In this document: positions 34,891-45,018 of the stretch, piece by piece
How the letters are laid out: every line of letters starts with the position of its first letter
How positions within the stretch are numbered: position 1 is the stretch's first letter
Program-made: the position numbers and the translations under genes
Assembly (NCBI RefSeq): GCF_001428045.1
Contig: NZ_LMSD01000012.1
Location: 186,101 to 250,100, forward strand
Direction: 5' to 3'
Source of the DNA: Paenibacillus sp. Soil750
GTDB lineage: Bacteria; Bacillota; Bacilli; Paenibacillales; NBRC-103111
Length of the DNA: 64,000 nt
Notes under the pieces: model-generated
Told to the model about the DNA's origin: nothing
What the model saw: the letters and a program-made list of their open reading frames with translations, nothing else
The model's database searches: none

Positions 34891-35691
34891 TTATATCCTC
34901 AATCCTCTTTTTAAAATAATCCCTATTAAAATAGCGATAAGGCTCAGAACAACCGTTCCTCCTGGTGCCAGATCCCAAATCCCAGCAACAACAAGACCAA
35001 CGATAACTGCAATTTCTGAGAATAAAATCGCTAAGAAAACGGAATGTTTGAAACTGCGAGCAATTAAAAGACTGCATGCGACGGGAATGGTCAACAAGGA
35101 GGAAACCAACAAGGCACCTACAATTTTGATAGCAACTGAAATGACAAGTGCCGTCAGCATCGTAATCATCATATTATAAAATTTCAAAGGAAGTCCACTT
35201 ACACTAGCTGCATCCTCGTCAAAAAACATCAAGAAAAATTCTTTGAAATGAAAAGCTATAACACCGATAACTAGTACACATACCACTAGTACCACCCATA
35301 AATCCGTGGAATCCAACGTATAAATGCTGCCGAACAGATAGCTCATGACATTCATATTAAACCCTTTTCCTAGGGTAAAAAGTAACGTTGCTAACGCAAC
35401 GCCGCCTGACATGATAATGGCTATAGAGAGCTCAGCGTAGGTCTTATATGCCTTGCGCAGTCTTTCTATTGCAAATGACGCCAATAAGGCAAATACAAGT
35501 CCCACACCTAGTGGGTACACATTGATCAAGAAACCAAGTGCTACGCCAGCAATCGAAACATGCGCTAGTGTGTCCCCTATCATAGATAGACGTCTTAGAA
35601 CAAGAAAAACGCCCATTAATGGCGCAGTTAGCCCGATCAATAATCCACCTATTAATGCACGTTGAAAAAAGTACTCTGTAAATATGTCCAA
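34891..35691 (-). CDS. znuB: Metal ABC transporter permease, ZnuB/MntC type
   Basis: A 266-residue integral membrane permease of the cluster 9 (Zn/Mn) ABC importers. It has about eight hydrophobic helices and the conserved LVLRRLSMIGDTLAHVSIAG and AIKIVGALLVSSLLTIPVA. The start is TTG (35691) with AAGGAG 9 nt upstream. It follows the ATPase gene by 12 nt. Zinc or manganese cannot be decided from this subunit. Confidence 0.93.
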   Translation of the reverse strand: MDIFTEYFFQRALIGGLLIGLTAPLMGVFLVLRRLSMIGDTLAHVSIAGVALGFLINVYPLGVGLVFALLASFAIERLRKAYKTYAELSIAIIMSGGVALATLLFTLGKGFNMNVMSYLFGSIYTLDSTDLWVVLVVCVLVIGVIAFHFKEFFLMFFDEDAASVSGLPLKFYNMMITMLTALVISVAIKIVGALLVSSLLTIPVACSLLIARSFKHSVFLAILFSEIAVIVGLVVAGIWDLAPGGTVVLSLIAILIGIILKRGLRI

Positions 35692-35703
35692 AATGCCCGC
35701 TCC

Positions 35704-36483
35704 TTACTGAACTCCGATCATCTCTCGAATCTGGCCGAGTGAATGGGTTAGATTCGTCTCACGGCAATCTTCGGGATCATGGGTATGCTTCACATAAAAC
35801 TTGATACCGCCGCTTACTTGCTGCGGTTCTGTTCCCAGATACGACTGAATCATGTCCATATCATGGGAGACCATAATGAAGGTCATATGATGATGCTGAT
35901 GCATATGCTTGATCATTCGGAAGAAGCCGATCTGTGTTTCGGCATCAATCCCTACCGTAGGCTCATCTAGAATGAGCAGCTCCGGGTTATTCACAATCGC
36001 TCGAGCTAAGAAGGCTCGTTGCTGCTGACCTCCAGAGAGCTGACCAATACGTCGATCGGCTAGATCTTCGATGCGCATCGCCAGCATCGCGTCTTCCGCT
36101 TTTTGCAAATCAGCTTTGGAAAGTCGGCGATATACGTTCTTCTTGGTATACATGCCAGAAAGTACAACTTCCCTAACTGTCGCAGGGAATAAAGGATTGA
36201 AAGCATTCTTCTGTGGTACATAACCGATACGTTCCCAGTCCTTGAATTGATTCAATGGACGATCAAATAATCGGATTTCTCCACTGGTTGGTTTCAATAA
36301 ACCAACTAACATTTTTAGAAGCGTCGTTTTGCCCGCGCCGTTGGAACCAATCACACCAACAAAATCCCGCTCAAACACATCAAACTGGAGATTGTTAATC
36401 ACTGACTTATTTTCATATGCAAATGAAATCTGATCGATTGAAACGATTTTCTGATGGCATAACATTCTATTACTAGTTTCCAT
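35704..36483 (-). CDS. znuC: Metal ABC transporter ATPase, ZnuC type
   Basis: A 259-residue nucleotide-binding subunit: Walker A GSNGAGKTTLLKML, ABC signature LSGGQQQRAFLARAI, Walker B LLILDEPTVGID, switch His in VSHDMD. An added C-terminal tail contains His and Cys (YVKHTHDPEDCRET), possibly metal binding. AGGAG precedes the ATG. Between the lipoprotein gene and znuB. Confidence 0.95.
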   Translation of the reverse strand: METSNRMLCHQKIVSIDQISFAYENKSVINNLQFDVFERDFVGVIGSNGAGKTTLLKMLVGLLKPTSGEIRLFDRPLNQFKDWERIGYVPQKNAFNPLFPATVREVVLSGMYTKKNVYRRLSKADLQKAEDAMLAMRIEDLADRRIGQLSGGQQQRAFLARAIVNNPELLILDEPTVGIDAETQIGFFRMIKHMHQHHHMTFIMVSHDMDMIQSYLGTEPQQVSGGIKFYVKHTHDPEDCRETNLTHSLGQIREMIGVQ

Positions 36484-36521
36484 CTGATTACTCCTGACTT
36501 ACTAAGAATTGTCCTACTTTC

Positions 36522-37436
36522 TTATTGTAACGCGAGGACTAGGTTTTTCAAGTTTTTGTCCATAATCGAAATATAATCTTCGCCTGCTTTAATCTGCTCT
36601 TCGGTAAGTCCCTCTAGCGGATTTAACACTAGGGTGTCCACCTTTGCATCCTTGGCTAACGTCTTTGCCAGCTTATCCGAGACAAGTTCTTCAAAGAAAA
36701 TATATTTGAGCTGATGATCTCTAATAAAAGAGTTGATTTGTTTGAGATCTTGCGCTGTTGGCTCAGCATCCGGTGATAAGCCCATGATGGACATTTGAGT
36801 CAAGCCGTAGTCTCTACATAGATATGCAAAAGCATGATGAGATACAGCAATTTCTTTTTTTGTAGTAGTTGAGAGTTCTTTTTTATATCTAGCGTCTAAC
36901 TCTGTTAATTTAGCGTTGTATGCCTGATAGTTTTGCTCATAAGCATCCTTATGAACTGGATCCGCTTCAATTAAAGCCGTTTTAATATTATTAGCCATTT
37001 TTTGTGCATTTAACGGGCTTAACCAGGCATGTGGATCAAATTCTTTTTTATTTTCATCTGTTGTAATCAATTTAGCACCTTGACTTGCCTCTACGACACG
37101 TACTTTAGATGTACTTGATAGACTTCCTAGAAAATCTTTGACCCAACCTTCAAAGCCTGCGCCTTGATATACGAAAACTTGAGCCCCAGACATATTTTTG
37201 ATATCCCTGCTTTTTGGAGACCAGTCATGTGGCTCCACGCCAGCCGGGACAAGATTTATTACATTTACATAATCGCCGCCAATTTGTTTCGTGAAATCAT
37301 ACAAGGGATAAAAACTAGTTACAACATTCACTTTCCCCTCTACTAATCCTGCTTTCGAACTGCTACAGCCCGCAATGCAGCAAGCAACTATTATCAATAA
37401 AGCTATGTAGATATAACGCTTTGCATGTCTTGTCAT
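36522..37436 (-). CDS. znuA: Metal-binding lipoprotein, ZnuA/MntA type
   Basis: Extracellular solute-binding lipoprotein of the metal importer. The N-terminus has a signal with lipobox VACCIAGC and anchor Cys. The ligand residues appear as VEPHDWSPKS, FDPHAWLSPLNAQKMA, VSHHAFAYLCRDYGL and, near the C-terminus, EELVSDKLAKTLAKD. There is no His-rich loop of the type seen in many zinc-specific ZnuA proteins, so manganese is possible. The ATG at 37436 has AGGTG upstream (304 residues). First gene of the znuA-znuC-znuB-ccdA unit. Confidence 0.92.
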   Translation of the reverse strand: MTRHAKRYIYIALLIIVACCIAGCSSSKAGLVEGKVNVVTSFYPLYDFTKQIGGDYVNVINLVPAGVEPHDWSPKSRDIKNMSGAQVFVYQGAGFEGWVKDFLGSLSSTSKVRVVEASQGAKLITTDENKKEFDPHAWLSPLNAQKMANNIKTALIEADPVHKDAYEQNYQAYNAKLTELDARYKKELSTTTKKEIAVSHHAFAYLCRDYGLTQMSIMGLSPDAEPTAQDLKQINSFIRDHQLKYIFFEELVSDKLAKTLAKDAKVDTLVLNPLEGLTEEQIKAGEDYISIMDKNLKNLVLALQ

Positions 37437-37455
37437 TTGAATAAACACCTACTCT

Positions 37456-37465
37456 AAATCGTAAT
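37456..37465 (-). promoter_or_regulatory. Zur-like half-site upstream of the metal importer
   Basis: AAATCGTAAT, half of the Bacillus Zur palindrome (AAATCGTAAT-N-ATTACGATTT), lies 20 nt upstream of the lipoprotein start. The other half is degenerate and displaced (ATTAACG after a T-run), so this is weak evidence for zinc control. Confidence 0.3.
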
Positions 37466-37620
37466 TTTTTTTATTAACGCTTTGATTATACGAGGTGGGT
37501 TTATTGAAGTCAATATATCTGGAGAGGAAAGTCAAAAAAGCCAGCTGCATCGTTCACAGCATGGCCATTTCTAATTTACCTATGATTTCCCTATGTTTTA
37601 CTTTACATATGCGAGGTTGA

Positions 37621-38040
37621 TTATTCTTCAGAACCTCCAGAATCGCTTGAATCTCCTGAATCACTCGAGCTTCCGGAATCCCCAGAATCACCTGAACCCG
37701 AATCGCTAGAGCCTTCTTTCCCAATCTTAGCTTCTTTGGCTTTTTGTTTTTCCTCGCTGCTACCTTTTATGGGTTTGTCTGACTCTTCTTTCAACTTTTT
37801 ATAACGCTCTTCCGATTCCTTAATGAGTTTAGCATTCTGCTCTTTTTGATATTTGATCACTTCATTATACATCTGATACTGCTTTTTCAGTTCTTGATCA
37901 ATCACACTTTCATTTTTAGCATCAGCTTGTTTTTTTTCTTCTTCCTTTTTCTTCTGGCCTCCACCGAATAACGAACAAGCTGTTAAAGTGATGATCAATA
38001 TTGCTAAAGTTATCCCTTTTCCTATACGTTGTATAAGCAT
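37621..38040 (-). CDS. Low-complexity lipoprotein of unknown function
   Basis: About 139 residues: signal peptide with lipobox LTAC (ITLAILIITLTAC), then a Lys/Glu/Gln-rich helical region (about 30-105) and a C-terminal Ser/Asp/Gly tail with repeated SGDSGD-type units. This looks like a surface-exposed acidic spacer on a lipid anchor. The ATG at 38040 has GGAG 8 nt upstream; a GTG at 38049 overlaps it. No terminator or partner was seen nearby. No family recognised. Confidence 0.75.
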   Translation of the reverse strand: MLIQRIGKGITLAILIITLTACSLFGGGQKKKEEEKKQADAKNESVIDQELKKQYQMYNEVIKYQKEQNAKLIKESEERYKKLKEESDKPIKGSSEEKQKAKEAKIGKEGSSDSGSGDSGDSGSSSDSGDSSDSGGSEE

Positions 38041-38107
38041 CTTATTCACTCCGTGGTTAGTTTCCTATAGCTTGCCCTTTATCATCAAAAATACCCTCAA
38101 CTTAGTC

Positions 38108-38153
38108 ACAAAAAGCAAAAGACCCTTTCCCAGAAAATCTGGGAAAGAGTCTT
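38108..38153 (-). terminator. Terminator of metG
   Basis: A 15-bp stem (AAGACTCTTTCCCAG / CTGGGAAAGGGTCTT) with an ATTTT loop and a following TTGCTTTTT on the minus strand, right after the metG stop. Confidence 0.9.
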
Positions 38154-38167
38154 CGTGCATATGGCTA

Positions 38168-40171
<2,004 letters not shown>

Positions 40172-40199
40172 TCATTCCTCCAATAGCGGTTATTAGAAA

Positions 40200-40500
40200 A
40201 CACAAAAAACCCTCATCCATCTTGGGACGAGAGTTGAACTCACGCGGTACCACCCAGGTTCCCCCGCCTTTCACAAGCTCGGGGCTCAGTAAGTCTATTG
40301 CGACTTGCCCATTAACGCTGGGACACGAGACCAGCTTACTCTCTGGCAAAGTTTGTGTAAGCAATTGCTATACACTCTTCTACTGAGAAGCTCGAAGGCC
40401 TATTCTCCGGGACCATATTCCAAACATTCTCCTATACCGGCTTTCACCTGTCCCGGCTCTCTGTACATAGGCATCTGATTGTACTTATCCGTTCATCGAA
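40200..40500 (-). promoter_or_regulatory. T-box riboswitch leader for metG
   Basis: The diagnostic T-box core GGGTGGTACCGCG is at 40255-40243 on the minus strand, followed by the terminator stem CTCGTCC / GGATGAG and T6 (40233-40203). Upstream is a stem I region with an AGAGAGCCGGG segment and a specifier-loop candidate GGAATATGG, where ATG (40416-40414) would be the methionine specifier. Uncharged tRNA-Met is expected to allow read-through into metG. Confidence 0.93.
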
Positions 40501-40527
40501 ATAAACAATATTTAGCATCTTAAGCAC

Positions 40528-40557
40528 AATATATCGAAAAAAACAGCCACATGTCAA
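40528..40557 (-). promoter_or_regulatory. Sigma-A promoter of the metG leader
   Basis: On the minus strand TTGACA (40557-40552), 18-nt spacer, TATATT (40533-40528), positioned just before the T-box leader. Confidence 0.75.
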
Positions 40558-40575
40558 GCCGACAGATTCACTATA

Positions 40576-40800
40576 TTAATTTCCGCTCTTTGCAGGCACG
40601 TGGTCCACACCACCTGGGTGAAAAGGATGGCATTTGCAAATGCGTTTCACTGATAACCAGGAACCTTTCATAGGTCCATGAACCTCAATCGCTTCCAACG
40701 CATATTGCGAACAAGTTGGATAGAATCGACATGTTGGTGGTTTAAGCGGCGAAATAAACTTCCGATAAAAGTGGATTGGGGCTTGTACAACCCTTTTCAT
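40576..40800 (-). CDS. yidD: Membrane protein insertion efficiency factor YidD
   Basis: A 74-residue protein with the YidD signature: [32 protein letters not shown] and [15 protein letters not shown], including the conserved Cys residues. It helps YidC/Sec insertion of membrane proteins. The ATG at 40800 has AGGAG 7 nt upstream; the in-frame extension to 40872 is not needed. Confidence 0.95.
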   Translation of the reverse strand: MKRVVQAPIHFYRKFISPLKPPTCRFYPTCSQYALEAIEVHGPMKGSWLSVKRICKCHPFHPGGVDHVPAKSGN

Positions 40801-40899
40801 CAGTATTCTCCTAATTCTTTGTAAAGTTGTAACCATTACTACTATCTTGACTGAAAATAAGGATCCCGTCAAATGATACTATGACTTTGGCTTTCAACT

Positions 40900-41493
40900 C
40901 TATCCTAACTGAAAACACTTCAGGAATCTGACATATAAATGAATGGACACAAAAGTTTTCATCAGCGAGTGCTGAGTAAGTTTGGAAAATTTGACTTCAA
41001 TATATGTTTTGAGATCAAATGGATCACTCCAATTCTCGTTGTTCTTCGACATTGGAAACTTTGTTTTAGTTGATTCAGAGCGATTAGCTTTCATTTTCAT
41101 TTTGCGCAAGGCAAGTAATCTACTCTCCTCAACCTTAATTGCCAAACAAATTTTATCAATCAGCAACTTAGCACTTCTATAATTAATATCCAGAATCTCT
41201 GATAATCCGTACGCAGTAACTTCAACACCGCTTATAAACATAAGCTGGATAGCTTTGAACCAGGTTAACAAGGAAAGTTTAGATTTATGCATAATTGTCC
41301 CAGCTGTTATCGAAATCTGCATTCTGCACTCTTTACATTCCAACAATCTACGGGTACGAATTTGAAAAGCCTCATGATGATCACATCGAGGACAATGAAA
41401 TCCCTTAGACCAACGCAAGTTCATAAGAAAATTTTCACATGCCTCTTCTGTTTCACAAAATGACGCATCACTAGCAATGGATTTCATATTCAT
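40900..41493 (-). CDS. Zinc-ribbon protein, IS1595-transposase N-terminal type without DDE domain
   Basis: About 197 residues. The first two thirds follow the N-terminus of IS1595-family transposases: TEEACENFLMNLRWSKGFHC, a zinc ribbon with CPRC and CKEC, SITAGTIMHKSKLSLLTWFK and a helix-turn-helix-like LSEILDINYRSAKLLIDKIC. The DDE/ISXO2 catalytic domain that should follow is absent, and the C-terminus (about 60 residues, basic then hydrophobic) is unlike it. ATG 41493 has GGGGGG 5 nt upstream. This is either a decayed IS fragment or a domesticated DNA-binding protein. I saw no terminal inverted repeats. Confidence 0.7.
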   Translation of the reverse strand: MNMKSIASDASFCETEEACENFLMNLRWSKGFHCPRCDHHEAFQIRTRRLLECKECRMQISITAGTIMHKSKLSLLTWFKAIQLMFISGVEVTAYGLSEILDINYRSAKLLIDKICLAIKVEESRLLALRKMKMKANRSESTKTKFPMSKNNENWSDPFDLKTYIEVKFSKLTQHSLMKTFVSIHLYVRFLKCFQLG

Positions 41494-41768
41494 GTCCACC
41501 CCCCCTAATGAGAACTCACGTTCCATAAAATCATTATAACAAACGAACGTTCGCATGTATATGAATAATTTTATAAATTTTTCCAAATTGTCCACAAAAT
41601 CTTAGGGTCTCTCGCAAGGGTTATATTCGCAAGAAAACAAAATCTGTGATATGAACAAGTTAAAGCAACTAGGGAATAGAATAGTTATTCAGTATTTTTT
41701 AAGTTCGACAAATCTTTTAACTTCGACTATTTGAACTACTTGAAATGTTCAATTCAATCTGCCGTGAC

Positions 41769-41785
41769 TTGTAGATAGCACAGAA
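41769..41785 (-). repeat. Degenerate copy of the TTGTAGATACCACAGAA repeat
   Basis: TTGTAGATAGCACAGAA on the plus strand, one mismatch from the 17-nt core also found (exact) at 63342 and, inverted, at 63033-63089 and 63150-63206. Confidence 0.5.
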
Positions 41786-41875
41786 TTTCGTTCTTTGCGG
41801 AATATCTTCCCTCAAGGTTATAGGTGATCACCTAAGGTTAAAATTTCAACAGCGATTCGATTTGTAAAAAAAGGA

Positions 41876-41890
41876 TTGTAGATATCTCAG
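41876..41890 (-). repeat. Second degenerate repeat copy
   Basis: TTGTAGATATCTCAG, matching TTGTAGATACCACAG with two or three substitutions, 107 bp from the previous copy and in the same orientation. Confidence 0.35.
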
Positions 41891-42080
41891 ATTCCGGTAA
41901 TAGATTGTGGGTAAAACTGCTTAGGGCTTCGATGGTGCATCAGTTTGTTTCAAGGTTTGGGTTAGGGAAAGGTGCGCTATGCTTTAGTTTGATTTGGATG
42001 GTTTTGCTTGTGAATGCTGTGTTGAAGATGTTTTGTATGGCTGTTCGCATATAAGGTCGATTTATGGTTTGTGTTACATG

Positions 42081-42108
42081 GTGACATTTATCATCTTTGG
42101 GTTATAAT
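42081..42108 (+). promoter_or_regulatory. Sigma-A promoter of the FrnE gene
   Basis: GTGACA - 16 nt - TATAAT, about 45 nt upstream of the start codon; five of six -35 bases and all -10 bases fit. Confidence 0.6.
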
Positions 42109-42150
42109 GTTGAATGGAGCTAAAGCAATGATTGAAGGGGTTTATTCGAG

Positions 42151-42792
42151 ATGATAATTGAGATATTTCAAGATTTAGTCTGTCCTTGGTGCCGCATCGG
42201 GAAGAAGAATTTGATGGATGCGCTAGAAGATTTTACAGCTGAACCTGTTGAGCTGCATTATCGTGCGTATCAACTTGATCCTTCGACACCCGTCGAAGGT
42301 GCAGATTTTGCGACGCTTATGCGCACTAAATTTCGCGCTGATGAGAGCAAACTGCAAGCAATGCTCCAACAAGTGACTCAGGCTGGACAGGCATCGGGTT
42401 TACATTTTGATTTTGCGCAAATCACGAAAATGCCAAATACGTTAAAAGCGCATCAGCTCATTGCGATCGCACCTGAAGAAGTCAAACAGCAGCTTGTTGA
42501 CGACTTGTTCAAGGCTTATTTTGAGGATGGAAAAGATATCGGTCACATCGATTACCTCCTTGAAACTGCAAGTCTGCATGGCATGGATCCGCATCAAACT
42601 CGTATCCAACTTGCTGCTAAACAAGGTCTTGAGCAGGTTGAAGATGACCTTGCTTTTGCCAGTCAAGCCGGCGTAACAGGGGTCCCCTTTTTCGTAATTA
42701 ACCGTAAATATGCGTTAACAGGTGCTCAACCCGCAGCAACGTTTCTGCAAGCATTGGAGCAAATTAGTGCAGAGGGTACGGATGAAGCGTGA
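42151..42792 (+). CDS. FrnE/DsbA-family thiol oxidoreductase
   Basis: A 213-residue protein of the 2-hydroxychromene isomerase/DsbA-like FrnE group. The active site CPWC is at 11-14 (DLVCPWCRIGKKNL) and the cis-Pro region VTGVPFFVINRKYALTGAQP is near the C-terminus. It has no signal peptide, so it acts in the cytoplasm. It is usually linked with thiol or oxidative stress. Monocistronic: own promoter and terminator. Confidence 0.93.
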   Translation: MIIEIFQDLVCPWCRIGKKNLMDALEDFTAEPVELHYRAYQLDPSTPVEGADFATLMRTKFRADESKLQAMLQQVTQAGQASGLHFDFAQITKMPNTLKAHQLIAIAPEEVKQQLVDDLFKAYFEDGKDIGHIDYLLETASLHGMDPHQTRIQLAAKQGLEQVEDDLAFASQAGVTGVPFFVINRKYALTGAQPAATFLQALEQISAEGTDEA

Positions 42793-42807
42793 TCTAAAGT
42801 TCAATAT

Positions 42808-42841
42808 CACCCGGCATCTCCACTGGAGAGTCGGGTTTTTA
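42808..42841 (+). terminator. Terminator of the FrnE gene
   Basis: ACCCG..CATCTCC-ACT-GGAGAGT..CGGGT with T5 following. Confidence 0.8.
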
Positions 42842-42867
42842 TAAGCTGATAAATAGGAGTTTTACGA

Positions 42868-44961
42868 ATGACTACTTTACTTAAGGCACTTAAGCAGCTG
42901 CCTACTCGCGCAATGATTGTGATACTTCCGTTTTTATTGATGTGCATGGTTGAATATTTGGAAAGGGGCACTTACAAGGAGTTCCATCATTGGATGACTA
43001 CGTATCCTTTAGCCATGGTGCTTGCATATTTCGTTGTTGGAGCCATGTATTTGTTTCTTATCGCTGTTACTGGTGGTTCTAAGCTGTCGTTTTGGATCCT
43101 GTGTGCCTTTTTGTTGCCACTTGGGGCGATTAGCGGCAGTAAGTTAAAGGCGATTGGCGCACCTTATTATCCATGGGATCTTTATTTTAATAACCAACTT
43201 ATGGAGTATAGGAAGTTTTTGAGCCAATATTTTACGAATCGTATTGTTACCTATACCTTGCTCTTTATCATTATTGTGGCTTGTCTGTTTCATCTCATTT
43301 TACGCAATCGTAAAATGAAGTTTCACTGGATCGAACGCTCTGTTTACGGTGTAATCGCTGTTGTTATGGCAACCAGTTTATATGCGGATAAGCCCCTTTC
43401 GTTTACAAAACTATATGGGGTTTACACGGTCCCCTGGGATCAAACGATTACCTATGATGAAAATGGTTATTTGTACTCAACTGTTCAAATGCTTACCTTT
43501 TTACATGTAGCGAAACCAGATGGATATAGTAAGAAAGCAATTACGTCTCTTCTGGACCAAATCCCAGAAAAACCAGCTACAAATGACAAAAAACCAAATA
43601 TTATAGTTTTGCTAGGAGAGTCCTTTTTTGATCCGACGACGATGAAAAATGTAACTTTTAGCCGCGATCCTATTCCACATTTGCATGAGTTGCAGAAAAA
43701 ATTCACAAGCGGTAAGATGTTATCTCCTCAATTCGGGGGTAGTACAGCAAATGTTGAATTTGAGGTTTTATCGGGGAACTCCATGCGTTTTTTTGGAAAA
43801 TCACCTGATAAAATAATTCCCTATATCGAATATATGAATCACGGTGTCGACTCTTTAGCAAGCATTACGACAAGACAAGGATACACGGCAACAGCAATTA
43901 ATCCATTCTTCAGTTATTTCTTTGATAGCAGAAAAGTGTATAAACATTTTGGTTTTTCCCGGTTCATTTCGAGTGAATATTTCCCAAATGATTTCTCAGG
44001 ACCTAATTATGCGGACCACGCTGTTGTGAACAAAATTATTGAGGAATCAGAAAAAAGCGCTGGGCCTGATTTCATTTTTGCTAATACGATGGAAAATCAT
44101 CATCCTTACCCTCCCGATAAATTCAGTAAAAATACGATTCAGGTTACTGGAGATATTTCGGCAGAGTCAAAAAGCATTTTAGAAACTTATGCACAAGGTA
44201 TTACAGCTACGGATCAGGCCCTGCAATCTCTAGTTGATTATTATTCAAAAAAGTCAGAACCGACGATTATTTTGTTTTTCGGGGATCATTTCCCATTCTT
44301 TGAGGAAAATTATAAAGTATATCGCGATGCCAAATATGTACTGCCTGATGACCCCGATCTGTATACGAAGACACATTACACGCCTTTTGTGATATGGAAT
44401 AACTTCGTTCCTGCTGACCAAGAGAAACTGAATCTAACTTCTAGTCCTTCTTTTTTGGGGCCTATGCTATTGCATTTGGCAGGTGTAAAGGGAAGTTATT
44501 ATACGGATTATTTATATGATTTATCAAAGAAAATACCAGTCATTCCTCCGCAAGACATGTGGTCGACATTTAACATTAAAGAGAGCGATCTCACTGGGTA
44601 CGAGAAGTTGCAGTATGATAATCTGTTCGGGGGCAGATACGGCTATGAAGCGAAAGGATACAAAGATACGATTGTCCAACCCGCGTATACGTTAGGATAT
44701 GGTGATCCTATCATTTCAAAAGTCACGGTAGTAGACAAAAAAGTTAAAGTAACAGGTTCACCATTTTTCTCTTCCTGTAATGTGTATATTGATGGGCAGG
44801 AAGTTAAGTCTAATTTCGATGGAAAAGATACGCTTTATGTTGATATTGCATCTAATCCTGTAATTGAACTAGGTAAGTCGCAACAAGTTGAAGTACGTGT
44901 ATATGATGATAAAAAGATGAAAATTGGCCAATCCAATCTTTATGCTTTGCCATCGTCATGA
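42868..44961 (+). CDS. LTA-synthase-like sulfatase-fold membrane enzyme, copy 1
   Basis: A 697-residue protein with five N-terminal transmembrane helices (to about residue 175) and an extracellular alkaline-phosphatase-superfamily domain of the LTA synthase/phosphoglycerol transferase type. Metal and catalytic residues: E251 in LLGESFFDP, the probable nucleophile T293 in FGGSTANVEFEV, and FFGDHFPF. A C-terminal extension of about 90 residues (KVTVVDKKVKVTGSPFFSSC onward) looks like a beta-sandwich and is not part of the classic LtaS enzyme. Likely transfers or hydrolyses phosphoglycerol or phosphoethanolamine groups on an envelope polymer. Paralogue at 50619. Confidence 0.88.
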   Translation: MTTLLKALKQLPTRAMIVILPFLLMCMVEYLERGTYKEFHHWMTTYPLAMVLAYFVVGAMYLFLIAVTGGSKLSFWILCAFLLPLGAISGSKLKAIGAPYYPWDLYFNNQLMEYRKFLSQYFTNRIVTYTLLFIIIVACLFHLILRNRKMKFHWIERSVYGVIAVVMATSLYADKPLSFTKLYGVYTVPWDQTITYDENGYLYSTVQMLTFLHVAKPDGYSKKAITSLLDQIPEKPATNDKKPNIIVLLGESFFDPTTMKNVTFSRDPIPHLHELQKKFTSGKMLSPQFGGSTANVEFEVLSGNSMRFFGKSPDKIIPYIEYMNHGVDSLASITTRQGYTATAINPFFSYFFDSRKVYKHFGFSRFISSEYFPNDFSGPNYADHAVVNKIIEESEKSAGPDFIFANTMENHHPYPPDKFSKNTIQVTGDISAESKSILETYAQGITATDQALQSLVDYYSKKSEPTIILFFGDHFPFFEENYKVYRDAKYVLPDDPDLYTKTHYTPFVIWNNFVPADQEKLNLTSSPSFLGPMLLHLAGVKGSYYTDYLYDLSKKIPVIPPQDMWSTFNIKESDLTGYEKLQYDNLFGGRYGYEAKGYKDTIVQPAYTLGYGDPIISKVTVVDKKVKVTGSPFFSSCNVYIDGQEVKSNFDGKDTLYVDIASNPVIELGKSQQVEVRVYDDKKMKIGQSNLYALPSS

Positions 44962-45017
44962 CAAAAGCCCCCTACGAATAGGATGAAGCATATCCTACTC
45001 ATAGGGGGCTTTTGTGT
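44961..45017 (+). terminator. Strong hairpin between LTA-synthase-like gene and YmaF-like gene
   Basis: CAAAAGCCCCCTA pairs with TAGGGGGCTTTTG (13 bp) around an inner small stem (TAGGAT...ATCCTA). It ends 5 nt before the start of the next gene, so it may be both a terminator and an RBS-occluding structure. It can work on either strand. Confidence 0.85.
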
Positions 45018-45018
45018 G

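Larger units (their letters stand above)
41494..42150. other. Non-coding 0.66 kb with repeats and a promoter
   Basis: No credible gene on either strand. It contains a TTTGTCGAA 0A-type box (41712-41704, minus), two degenerate copies of the TTGTAGATACCACAGAA repeat (41769 and 41876), a 14-bp perfect palindrome TAGGTGATCACCTA (41821-41834), and a promoter for the FrnE gene at its right end. Confidence 0.6.

Noticed and set aside
41821-41834. 14-bp palindrome as a repressor operator
   Set aside because: TAGGTGATCACCTA is a perfect palindrome but no promoter or known family motif is next to it; noted only as part of the intergenic entry.
42081-42096. Fnr-like box (GGTGA-N6-TCATC) before the FrnE gene
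   Set aside because: Only 7 of 10 matches, and the bases overlap a good -35; probably chance.
44983-45018. Upstream extension of the YmaF-like protein to 44983
   Set aside because: The extra 12 codons lie within the terminator hairpin of the upstream gene and have no SD.
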